A stretch of 64,000 bases of DNA from positions 62,001-126,000 of the forward strand of contig NZ_PUHY01000004.1 in the NCBI RefSeq assembly GCF_002967765.1, read 5' to 3'. How positions within the stretch are numbered: position 1 is the first letter of the stretch; each line of letters begins with the position of its first letter. The position numbers and the translations under genes were made by a program. Positions 52,265 through 61,900 of the stretch are shown piece after piece. This stretch comes from Blastopirellula marina. Lineage in GTDB: Bacteria > Planctomycetota > Planctomycetia > Pirellulales > Pirellulaceae. The notes under the pieces are model-generated. The model was given only the letters and a program-made list of their open reading frames with translations. It ran no database searches and had not been told where the DNA came from.

Positions 52265-54097
52265 ATGAATAGACAGAGCAATGCCTCCTCATGCTGCTCA
52301 AGGGTAAAGCCGAAGCAGCATCTGATTGCGAGCGCAATCGCCAGCGCCATGCTGATGGTTCTGTCCGGCTGTGCAATTCCTCAACTTTGCTGCCCGCAAC
52401 CTGGACCAGCCATGCCGGGTGACTTCAATGGGAAGTCCGATGCGGAAAATTCAGCACAAGTCGGGATCGATAATTTCTTCAACGATCCGGTCTTAACGCA
52501 ATTGATCTACGAGGGGCTCGCCTCGAATCAGGAACTGAAGATCCGGAACCAGGAAGTCCAGGTTGCCCGGAACGAAATCTTGGCGCGACGCGGTGCTTAC
52601 CTTCCGTTCGTCAGTGTCGGAGCTCGCGGCGGTTTCGATCGTACCAGCCGTTACACCCCGCTGGGTGCTGCGGAAGATCAGCTGACCTATCCAGGTGGTG
52701 GACGCTTCCCAGATCCTTTGGGCAACGTTGGGCTCACGGCCAATCTCTTCTGGCAGGTCGACATCTGGCGTCAATTGCGAAACGCTCGCGATTCGGCGAC
52801 CAATCGTTACATCGAAGCAGTCGAAGCTCGGGATTACTTCGTGACCCGTTTGGTTGCTGAGATTGCCGAGAACTATTACGAACTTGCTGCCCTCGATAAG
52901 CGACTGGTATTCCTGGATCAAACCATCGGAATTCAAGAGCAGAGCTTGGAAGTTGCCAAGGCTCAGAAGGAAGCGGCTCGCGGAACGGAATTGGGCGTTC
53001 AACGATTCCTGGCTGAAGTTCGCAAGAACCAGAGCCAACGTTTGATCGTCAAACAGCGGATCATCGAAGTCGAGAACCGCATCAACTTCCTCGCTGGTCG
53101 TTATCCTCAACCGGTTCAACGTGCCAACTGGGATTTCATCACGCTCGATTCCCAAATCTTGCATGTCGGTGTGCCTGCTCAATTGTTGCAGAATCGTCGC
53201 GACATCCGTGCGGCGGAACGCGAACTGGCCGCGTCGGGGCTCGATGTGCTAGTCGCTCGTGCCGACTTCTATCCACGGTTGGATATCACTGCTGGCGTTG
53301 GTTTCGAGGCGTTCAACCCTCGCTACTTGTTCGATCCAGGGGCATTCATTGCCAACGCTGCCGGCGACCTGGTGGCTCCGCTGATCAACAAGAAGGCGAT
53401 TCGAGCTCAGTACCAAAGTGCGAACGCTCGTCAGTTGCAAGCGGCTTACGACTATCAACGAACGGTTATCAATGCGTTCACCGAAGTGGTCAACCGCATG
53501 GCAAAGGTCGAGAACTACCGTCAGAGCGTGCAGATCAAGCAGGGTCAAGTCACAGCGTTGGAAGAATCGGTCAATGTTGCGACCAACCTGTTCCAAAATG
53601 CTCGTGCGGAGTACGTCGACGTGTTGCTGTCGCAGCGTGACCTGCTAGAAGCACGAACCGCGTTGATCGAGACCAAGCAGCAACAACTGTCCGCGATCGT
53701 CAATGCTTACCAGGCATTGGGTGGTGGTTACTTGCTGACCAGCGGTGGAACGACCTACGCCGACATTCGCTGCCTACCGCCAGAAATGCTGCCCATGATG
53801 TTGCCGATTGGGGAAGAAACCCCAGTCCCAGTTCCAGCGGATGAAAGTCTGCCGGTTCCGCCAGGCGACGATGCATTAATGCCAGCTCCTCTGGATCCAG
53901 CAACCGCTCCGGCACCGGTTGCTCCGCCAACGCCAGCGACTCCTTCGGTCGACATGAGCTTACTGCCACCGGCAACGGGCCCAGTCATGCCGACTTCGTT
54001 TAACCAGCAGCGGCAACCGTTGATCCGGTTGCAAACGCCGCCCGAAACCACGAATCCTCCGCAGGCGTTTGAGAATTCGCTGCGAGCACCAGGCTAA
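52265..54097 (+). CDS. Outer-membrane efflux lipoprotein (TolC/OprM/NodT family)
   Basis: A 610-residue channel protein with lipobox LSGC (Cys36) after a hydrophobic signal. Two coiled-coil/beta repeats follow, with the OEP-family pieces VGIDNFFNDPVLTQLIYEGL, SNQELKIRNQEV and LFWQVDIWRQLRNARDSATN. The last ~110 residues are Pro/Ala-rich and polar, an extension beyond the normal ~480-residue family length, perhaps contacting the cell envelope. It should complete the pump encoded upstream as exit duct, although it is separated by terminators. Confidence 0.92.
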   Translation: MNRQSNASSCCSRVKPKQHLIASAIASAMLMVLSGCAIPQLCCPQPGPAMPGDFNGKSDAENSAQVGIDNFFNDPVLTQLIYEGLASNQELKIRNQEVQVARNEILARRGAYLPFVSVGARGGFDRTSRYTPLGAAEDQLTYPGGGRFPDPLGNVGLTANLFWQVDIWRQLRNARDSATNRYIEAVEARDYFVTRLVAEIAENYYELAALDKRLVFLDQTIGIQEQSLEVAKAQKEAARGTELGVQRFLAEVRKNQSQRLIVKQRIIEVENRINFLAGRYPQPVQRANWDFITLDSQILHVGVPAQLLQNRRDIRAAERELAASGLDVLVARADFYPRLDITAGVGFEAFNPRYLFDPGAFIANAAGDLVAPLINKKAIRAQYQSANARQLQAAYDYQRTVINAFTEVVNRMAKVENYRQSVQIKQGQVTALEESVNVATNLFQNARAEYVDVLLSQRDLLEARTALIETKQQQLSAIVNAYQALGGGYLLTSGGTTYADIRCLPPEMLPMMLPIGEETPVPVPADESLPVPPGDDALMPAPLDPATAPAPVAPPTPATPSVDMSLLPPATGPVMPTSFNQQRQPLIRLQTPPETTNPPQAFENSLRAPG

Positions 54098-54544
54098 TCG
54101 GTTTCCGGTATAGCGATTAACAAAGGCCGTCGAACTCCCACGAGTTTCGGCGGCCTTTTTTTCATTTCGAAGCGGTATCAGCGTCGGTTATGCGTTCGTG
54201 AACATACCTTTGGGCATACAACTTAAACGCAGCTGATGCGGTCCACCTGATGGCGGGGACGCTTACTCGATTTGCAAAGATTCGCAGCAATCTGGACAAC
54301 GGTTACGGCTTGCCAGAGTATTTTGAGTCTTGGGGCAACTTGGGGGAGTTGCGTTTTAGCAGACATGCGATGGGCTGTTGTTTTCCTGCATTATCTCCGC
54401 AAATAGAAGGTGATATCAGGCTTGCGGCTTCCTCAATATTCCTGTTGCAATTGGCGGGGGGATGGTTGATATTGAGTTAGCCCACCTTAAGCCCGTTTTC
54501 GACGCGGCTCCCTCCTTCCCGCTTGCCCAAGCAAAAGACCTGCC
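54098..54544. other. Intergenic region before the DUF1501 cluster
   Basis: It holds the terminator at 54122-54162 and otherwise no supported gene; a 76-codon frame (54250-54480) lacks protein character. The promoter of the DUF1501 cluster should lie here. Confidence 0.55.
54122..54162 (+). terminator. Intrinsic terminator of the outer-membrane gene
   Basis: AAAGGCCG(T)CGAA pairs with TTCG(G)CGGCCTTT around a short loop, then seven T residues, 24 bp after the stop. Confidence 0.8.
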
Positions 54545-55936
54545 ATGTCACACACTCCGCTATTCGGATTGGATCGCCGGAATTTTTTGCGAGTTGCCAG
54601 TGCTGGCGTTGTCGGCGCAACCTGGCCGACGCTTTCGGTCTCGGCAAATGAATCTGGCAAACGACGTCCTGAAGGTTTTGGCAAAGCAAAGTCCGTGCTG
54701 ATTGTGCTGCTGAGTGGCGGCCCGAGTCAGCTCGATATGCTCGATCCTAAGCCAGAAGCTCCGGCCGAAGTGCGGGGCGAATTCAAGCCGATCGGCACGA
54801 CCATTCCTGGCGTTCAGGTGTGCGAACACTTGCCAAAGCTGGCCAAGCAAACCGATCGTTGGGCCATCGTGCGAACCTTGGCCCATCGCGAACACAATCA
54901 CCTTCTCGCGACTCACGTTGCCCTGACCGGCCGCCCCACACCGATTCCGCGAGGAGGATCAGACCTGGATCGCGTTGAAAGCCGAAACGACTTTCCAAAC
55001 TTTGCCGCGGCACTCGACTTCGTTCAACCACGCACCGATGGCATCCCGAGTGGTGTCTCGTTGCCGAATTATCTGATCGAGGGCCCACTGACTTGGCCTG
55101 GCCAGCACGCTGGATTCCTGGGAGCCAAACACGATCCTTGGCAAATCAACGGCGATCCCAATAACAAAGACTTCCAAATGCAAGCCTTGGCGATGCGGGA
55201 AGGAATGTCGACCGGGCGACTACAATCGCGTCGCGAATTGCTCGAGAGCTTAAATCGTGGCCACACGACGCTTACCGGTACCGAAACCAATTCGCTGCGA
55301 GATCAACAGTCGCTCGCCTACAACTTGTTGACATCCGGCAAGCTGACTCAGGCGTTCGATATCAATCGCGAATCGGACGAAACGCGTGACCGCTACGGAC
55401 GCAACAAGTTCGGCCAATCGCTCTTGCTATCAAAGCGGATGGTCGAAGCAGGCGTGCCGGTGGTTCAAGCCACCATGGGAATCGTGCAAACGTGGGATAC
55501 GCATGTCGATAACTGGGGCAAGCTCAAGAACACGTTATTGCCGCAGCTTGATCAAGGCTTAGAAGCGTTAACCGATGATCTACAAAGCTCTGGCTTGCTC
55601 GACGAGACCTTACTGATCGTGATGGGCGAGTTTGGCCGCACGCCGAGAGTTTCCACGCTTCCCGGCCAGACGATCCCCGGACGCGACCACTGGGCGCATG
55701 CCTATTCTGGTTTGTTCGCCGGAGCAGGCATTCAAGGCGGCCAGGTCTTAGGGCAAACCGACGCTCAGGCCGCCTATCCGATCACCAATTCATGGTCTCC
55801 CGCTGATATCTGCAGCACCGTCTTTAATGCGTTAGGCGTTGATGAGGAAACGACCATTTCCGATCCGTTGCAGCGTCCCCATCCATTGCTGAACGGCAAG
55901 GTGATCTCGAATCTCTATACCGGAGCAAGTGCATGA
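54545..55936 (+). CDS. DUF1501 Tat-exported protein, copy 1
   Basis: A 463-residue protein of the DUF1501 family (alkaline-phosphatase/sulfatase-like fold). The N-terminus has a twin-arginine signal DRRNFLRVASAGVV. The conserved block SVLIVLLSGGPSQLDMLDPK follows, then FKPIGTTIPGVQVCEHLP and, further on, VMGEFGRTPRV and GRDHW at the family metal region. In planctomycetes these genes always partner a DUF1549/DUF1553 gene, as here. Its activity is not known. It overlaps the next gene by 4 bp. Confidence 0.93.
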   Translation: MSHTPLFGLDRRNFLRVASAGVVGATWPTLSVSANESGKRRPEGFGKAKSVLIVLLSGGPSQLDMLDPKPEAPAEVRGEFKPIGTTIPGVQVCEHLPKLAKQTDRWAIVRTLAHREHNHLLATHVALTGRPTPIPRGGSDLDRVESRNDFPNFAAALDFVQPRTDGIPSGVSLPNYLIEGPLTWPGQHAGFLGAKHDPWQINGDPNNKDFQMQALAMREGMSTGRLQSRRELLESLNRGHTTLTGTETNSLRDQQSLAYNLLTSGKLTQAFDINRESDETRDRYGRNKFGQSLLLSKRMVEAGVPVVQATMGIVQTWDTHVDNWGKLKNTLLPQLDQGLEALTDDLQSSGLLDETLLIVMGEFGRTPRVSTLPGQTIPGRDHWAHAYSGLFAGAGIQGGQVLGQTDAQAAYPITNSWSPADICSTVFNALGVDEETTISDPLQRPHPLLNGKVISNLYTGASA

Positions 55937-57408
55937 GTGGTCCGAGCCATCAAAACTCGGCACCCGTTTGGAATCACTCCCGGCTCTCGCGCCGCGAAGC
56001 ATTGCAAGCTGGCGCGGTAGGGATTCTTGGACTGGGAATGAACCACCTGGCTGGTCTGCGCGAAGCGCAGGGGGCTGCGGATGCCGTTCCCAACGGCAAA
56101 GCAAAGAAGCTGATTTTCATCTTCTTGTCAGGTGGGCTGGCGCAGCACGAGAGCTTCGATATGAAGCCCGAGGCACCGGAAGATGTGCGTGGAGAGTTCA
56201 AGCCGATCGCGACGAAGACACCAGGGCTGCAGATTTGCGAACACCTGCCGCAGTTGGCCCAGCGAAGCGAAATGTGGTCGCTGTGCCGTTCCTTGACGCA
56301 TGGCTCGAACGAACATTCCGCCGGGCATCACATTATGTTGACCGGCCACTCGGAGTTGCCGACCGGCTTCAGCCCAAATAGCCCCAGCCGCCGAGATCGA
56401 GCTTCGATCGCCGCGATTACCGGCTACGCGATGCGGCAGCGTCAGAAGAACAATTTGCCGACCGCGGTAGTCCTGCCCGAACGATTGGTTCATAACAGCG
56501 GACGCGTGATCCCTGGCCAGCATGCCGGTGAGATGGGGCCTCAGCACGATCCATGGATGATCGAAGCTTCGCCGTTTCACAACACATCATACGGTGCGTT
56601 CCCAGAGTATGCGTTCGACCATCAGGAGCGTGGCAAGAAAGATAATCGCGTGTTTCAGGCCCCACAGCTTTCGTTGCCGGAAGGTCTCGGAATGCGATCG
56701 GTGCGTGGGCGATTGGATTTGCTGAAGTCGATGAATCGCCAGCGCCGGGCACTGGGACATCACGCTCAAGTCGAGAACTTCGATCGTCTTCGACAGGGAG
56801 CCGTTTCGCTATTGACGGAATCGACCGTGCACGATGCGTTGGATGTCACCCACGCGGATGAGAAAGACCTCGATCGCTACGGACGCAATTCGTTCGGCTG
56901 GTCGCTGTTGATGGCCCGCAAGCTCGTTGGTGCCGGCGTGACGTTGGTGCAAGTCAATTTAGGAAACGACGAAACCTGGGATACCCATGGAAACGCTTTC
57001 CCGCATTTGAAAAACAACTTGCTCCCTCCGACCGATAAAGCTGTTTCCGCATTGCTGGACGACTTGCAAGCGAGTGGCGAGCTCGATGAAACGATGATCG
57101 TGATGGCAGGCGAATTCGGTCGTACGCCACGAATCACTTTACTGGAAAAGCACTATAAGCTACCTGGACGCGATCATTGGGGGCCTTTGCAATCGGTGTT
57201 CTTCGCTGGTGGCGGTATCCAAGGTGGCAACGTTGTAGGCAAGTCCGACGCCATCGGTGCTTACCCAATAGAACGCCCCGTGAAGCCAGAAAACTTCGCG
57301 GCGACCCTATATAGTGCGCTCGGCATTCCAGCGACGGCGGCCTGGTACGATGTCGCGGATCGTCCTCACCAGATTTACCATGGCGAACCAATCGCCGAGT
57401 TATTTTAG
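55933..57408 (+). CDS. DUF1501 Tat-exported protein, copy 2
   Basis: A 491-residue DUF1501 protein. Its ATG overlaps the previous stop (ATGA). The Tat signal is SRREALQAGAVGILGLGMN. The family blocks are LIFIFLSGGLAQHESFDMKP, KTPGLQICEHLPQL, MVMAGEFGRTPRI and GRDHWGP. It differs much from copy 1 in sequence, so the duplication is old. Exported in folded form; the role is inferred to be shared with the DUF1549/1553 protein. Confidence 0.93.
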   Translation: MSGPSHQNSAPVWNHSRLSRREALQAGAVGILGLGMNHLAGLREAQGAADAVPNGKAKKLIFIFLSGGLAQHESFDMKPEAPEDVRGEFKPIATKTPGLQICEHLPQLAQRSEMWSLCRSLTHGSNEHSAGHHIMLTGHSELPTGFSPNSPSRRDRASIAAITGYAMRQRQKNNLPTAVVLPERLVHNSGRVIPGQHAGEMGPQHDPWMIEASPFHNTSYGAFPEYAFDHQERGKKDNRVFQAPQLSLPEGLGMRSVRGRLDLLKSMNRQRRALGHHAQVENFDRLRQGAVSLLTESTVHDALDVTHADEKDLDRYGRNSFGWSLLMARKLVGAGVTLVQVNLGNDETWDTHGNAFPHLKNNLLPPTDKAVSALLDDLQASGELDETMIVMAGEFGRTPRITLLEKHYKLPGRDHWGPLQSVFFAGGGIQGGNVVGKSDAIGAYPIERPVKPENFAATLYSALGIPATAAWYDVADRPHQIYHGEPIAELF

Positions 57409-57510
57409 TTTCCTACCTTTCAGCTTCCTCCCTGTTGATGAATGCTGTGAAGACGAACGGCAACTTGCCGCCAGTGTTCCTGCCTCCCGATTCCCTACCC
57501 CACCAAGTGA

Positions 57511-58932
57511 ATGATGTCTCGGCGTGAATTAAATCGATCCACTGGATGCCAAGAATTTCGAGCTGCGGCGAAATTCAACCGCCGTCAGATCCTCCAAGTC
57601 GGCGCGCTGGGGGCACTCGGATTGGGCTTGGGGGACTTGCAGTCGCAACTTGCTGCGGCGGATGCCAGTCAGGTGCTTACCCCACGTAAACCAGCCAAGG
57701 CGTGTATCTTTCTGTTCATGTGGGGTGGTCCCAGCCAGCTTGAAACCTTCGACTTAAAGCCAGATGCGCCTGCGGAAGTAAGAGGCGATTTCAAGCCGAT
57801 TGCGACCAAGGTGCCTGGCACGCAGATATGCGAACACTTCAGTCGCGTCGCGCAGTGGACCGACAAACTATCGATCATTCGATCGCTCACCCACGACGAT
57901 CCCGCGCACCTATCGAGTGGGCATGCCACGTTGACTGGTCACTTGGCCCCGGTCGTGAAGAGCGACGCCGATCCGCCAAGTGCGAAGGATTCACCGCATC
58001 TCGGTTCGCTGATCAGCAAGTTTCGACCGAATCAGGAAGGTCTTCCCTCGTTCGTGGCTATGCCGTGGAAAGCCTTGCATCCGGCAGCTCCGGGTGGGGA
58101 AGCCCCAGGACAGCATGGTGGTTGGTTAGGTTCGGCCTACGACGGCATGCTGCTGGGAGGCGACTTGAACGATCCGAAATGGCGTCCTCAAGGTCTCGGC
58201 CTACCGGCCGATCTGGGGCTCGATCGGCTGGAATCACGCGTTGCCCTGCTTAAGATGATGGACGCTCAGCGGGCCAGTCTTCATGAGTCACTCGCTGGTT
58301 CTTCGTTTGGCAGTCATCAGACCCGCGCGCTGGAGATGATTGGTTCGTCGCATGTTCGTAATGCGTTCGATCTGACGCAAGAGTCAGATGCCACGCGCGA
58401 GCGTTACGGTCGCAATATACATGGTCAATGCGTTCTGATGGCCCGTCGCTTGGTGGAACATGGCGTGCCGTTGGTGTCCGTCAATTGGCATAACGACGGA
58501 AAAAACTTTTGGGACACGCATGGTGACAACTTCAATCGCATGAAGAACGACCTGATCCCGCCGGCCGACATGGCCTTGGCCGCACTGCTGCAAGATCTGG
58601 AAGAACGGGGCATGCTGGACGAAACGATCGTGGCCTGGGTCGGCGAGTTCGGAAGGAAGCCGCAAATCACGAAGAACAATGCCGGCCGCGAGCATTGGCC
58701 GTTCTGTTACAGCGGTCTCTTGGCCGGGGGTGGGATCAAGCCCGGAATGGTTTACGGCGAAAGCGACAAGCATGCTGCCTACCCCGTTGCCGACCCTGTT
58801 TCGCCCCAAGACTACGCCACTACCATTTTGCATGCGATGGGTGTTCCAACGACCGGAACGCTGCCTGATCGCGAGAACCGCCCGCACCATATTTGCTCCG
58901 GAAAAGTGTTGCAGGACTTGCTGATCGGATAG
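57511..58932 (+). CDS. DUF1501 Tat-exported protein, copy 3
   Basis: A 473-residue DUF1501 protein with Tat signal FNRRQILQVGALGALGLGLG, the block IFLFMWGGPSQLETFDLKPD, VPGTQICEHFS and AWVGEFGRKPQI. It is the third in a row, 102 bp after copy 2, with 65 bp to the next gene. The same family layout as copies 1 and 2 with different loops suggests different substrates or partners. Confidence 0.93.
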   Translation: MMSRRELNRSTGCQEFRAAAKFNRRQILQVGALGALGLGLGDLQSQLAAADASQVLTPRKPAKACIFLFMWGGPSQLETFDLKPDAPAEVRGDFKPIATKVPGTQICEHFSRVAQWTDKLSIIRSLTHDDPAHLSSGHATLTGHLAPVVKSDADPPSAKDSPHLGSLISKFRPNQEGLPSFVAMPWKALHPAAPGGEAPGQHGGWLGSAYDGMLLGGDLNDPKWRPQGLGLPADLGLDRLESRVALLKMMDAQRASLHESLAGSSFGSHQTRALEMIGSSHVRNAFDLTQESDATRERYGRNIHGQCVLMARRLVEHGVPLVSVNWHNDGKNFWDTHGDNFNRMKNDLIPPADMALAALLQDLEERGMLDETIVAWVGEFGRKPQITKNNAGREHWPFCYSGLLAGGGIKPGMVYGESDKHAAYPVADPVSPQDYATTILHAMGVPTTGTLPDRENRPHHICSGKVLQDLLIG

Positions 58933-58997
58933 ATCGGCCAAACGCCTGCGATTGCCTCCTCTCAACCCTTTCCTGAACTCCTGCCCATAACTTTGCT

Positions 58998-61900
58998 ATG
59001 CAAATGAAAACGATCTCGAGTCTTGTCGTCGGCATGTTGCTTGCCATGTCACAGATTCCGTTGAATGCGCAGACAGTCGAATCAATTCGTCCGAGGACGT
59101 GTTTGCCTGGGCAAACAACGCATGTGGTTCTGCAAGGAAAGGATCTTTCAGAAGCGTTGCGGGTCGCAACCAATGCTTCTGGCGTGAAGTGCGAGATCGA
59201 AAAAATCGAACCGACGCAAGCTACCGTCGCGATCACGGTTCCGGCCGAGCAACCGCTGGGACCGTTGCCACTGTGGGTCGTGACGCATGGTGTCGCGATC
59301 CAAACGCGGACGCTACTAATCGACGACTTGGAAGCGGTGGCGGATAACGGCGCAAATCACTCGCGTGAAACGGCCCAAGAGATCCCGACGCTTGCATCGG
59401 TCGAAGGAGTGTGCGACGCCTCGACGAGCGATTTCTACCGCATTCATGTCGCAGCAGGTCAGCGTGTTGCCTTCGAAGTGCATACGCAGGCCCTGCACTC
59501 AGTCATGGACCCGGTTTGCCGTGTGTTAGATTCCGATGGCGAAACGTTGATTCAAGCAGACGATACGAATGTTGGACCTGACAGTCGCTTCAGCTTCCAG
59601 TTTCCGGTCGAAGGAGATTACTGGATTGAAGTTCACGACAATCGTAACGCCTCGGCAGGGGCGTCCTATCAGCTTCGTGTCGGCGACTTTCCGATCGTCA
59701 GTCAAAGCTTTCCCCTAGCGGTTCAAGCGAATCAAAAAGTGAACGTTGCGTTTTTGGGAGCGGATGCTGACTTGATTCAGCCTAGCGAAGTCCAGTTCGC
59801 AGACACGTTAACCGAGAAGACGAACCTCAATGCCCGCTTGAAGGAAGGAAAGTCTTCGGCCTGGGTACCGCTGCTTACCAGCAAGCATCCGCAAGTGACG
59901 GAAGTCGCTTCAATGGAGCCGCTGACGCTACCGGTTGGTATTAGCGGTTGCCTGAAAGAAACGAAGGAAGTTGATCAATTCAAGCTGAATGGCACCAAAG
60001 GGCAGACCGTTCGCTTCACTTCTCGCACGCGAAGTTTGAATAGCCCGACGATGCTACAGATGCAATTGTTCAATGCGACAGGTGCCAAGATTGCCGAGAC
60101 GGCGGTCAACGACAATGACGAGTGGAACATGGACGTTACCTTCCCGGAAGATGGTGAATACCGCCTGGAAGTTCGCGACCTTTTACAGCGAGGCGGCGTC
60201 GACTACGGCTATTGGGTTGAAGTTGCCCCGGCCGGGACCTTCACAGTTTCGCTGAAGGGAGATGCCAACACACGCGAACACTATGGCATGGCACCTAACC
60301 AAGGTGCATGTGCACTCGACTTGACCGTGGCTCGCTTTGGTTTCGACGGCGAGATCGACTTGTCGCTGGCCAATGCCGACGGCATTCGCATTCTGAATCC
60401 ACGCATTCCTGCCAAGGCAAATGCGGCACGCATCTATCTGACCGCGGACGAAGGATGGAATGTTGGCCAACTGGCGGTCATGAAAATCGTCGCTACAGCA
60501 GCAGGCGATCCGAATAATTCCTGCGTGGTCGATAGCTACGGGATTCGACGGGCCAAAGAGCCTTTTGTCCTTTCGCCAAGCCCGCGACTTGATGGCGCGC
60601 TTGCCCTGGCTGCCATCGGAGAATCGGACGCCCCCTTTGCGCTGGAGGCTGCCTCGCCGATCGCTCTGGCTCGACCAGTGCGCTCCCATGCGGCTGCATT
60701 AACGCTCAAGCGAATTCAAGCCGAATTCAAAGCAGGCGTCGAGGTTCTCTCCAGCAAGCTGCCTGAAGGTTGGACGTTGGCATCGAAGCCGGACAAAGAC
60801 ACCTACAACCTTACTCTTGGCCGCACCGATCAGGCAAAGGGAGAGCCCGATCATGTCTCGCTGTTAGTCTTCGGCGAGCATCAAGGGGCCGGTCGTTTGG
60901 AAACCTTCGATATTCCGCTCCATTGGTTTGATCCGGTTACGGTTAGCCTAGAATTTCCGAAGCCGCTGATCCGTGGCGGACGCGTGCTGGCGAAAGCCAA
61001 CGTGAAGCGCGAAGGAGGCGATGCGCAGCCGATTACGTTAACATTCGCCAATCTACCAAGTGGCGTGACCGCACCAGAGACGCTTGCCGTGGCGGCCGAT
61101 CAAACGATGGTCGAGTTCGAATTGCAAATTGGTAGCGAAGTACCACTCGATACGGTTTCGACGCTTACGATCAACGCGGTCAGTAAGTTTGGTGGCCAAG
61201 ACTTTACCGCGGCCAGTTCGCACGAGTTACCGCTACCGATCGACAGCCCACAAGACTTGGCGGTGTATCCCGCAAAGATTGATCTGAGCGATCCACTGGG
61301 ACGCCAGCAATTGGTGGTCAACGGAGTGAACAGTAGTCGGCCGTCCCGCGATTGGTCTCGCCTGGCCCGGTTTACTTCAAGCAAGCCGGAAGTTGCCGAA
61401 ATCCGCGACGGCGTCGTTTACCCGGTAGCCGACGGAGACGCAGAGATCATGGTGGAGGTCGGATCGGTTCGTAAGACGATTCCGGTTCACGTATCGCAGA
61501 TGACGACGACTCGACCGATTGAATTTGAATCGGAAGTCTTGGTCGCGCTTTCCAAGCAAGGTTGTAATTCAGGGGCCTGTCACGGTTCGCCAAGTGGCAA
61601 AGGGGGCTTTCGGCTCTCACTGCGGGCATTCGATATGAAGCTCGACGAGTTGACGCTCATTCGCGAAGACTTCGGTCGCCGCATCAACACGATCGAACCC
61701 GAGAAGAGCTTACTGCTGCTCAAGCCAATGATGAAGGTCTCCCATGGCGGTGGGTTGCTGTTGCACAAAGAAGATGAAGCGTTTGCCATTTTGAAAGATT
61801 GGATTGCCCGCGGAGCGACCGCTGATCCCGCTAATGCCCCTCGGATTACGAAGCTTGAGGTCTTTCCAGCAGAGAAGCAGATTCGCAAGTTGGCGGAAGG

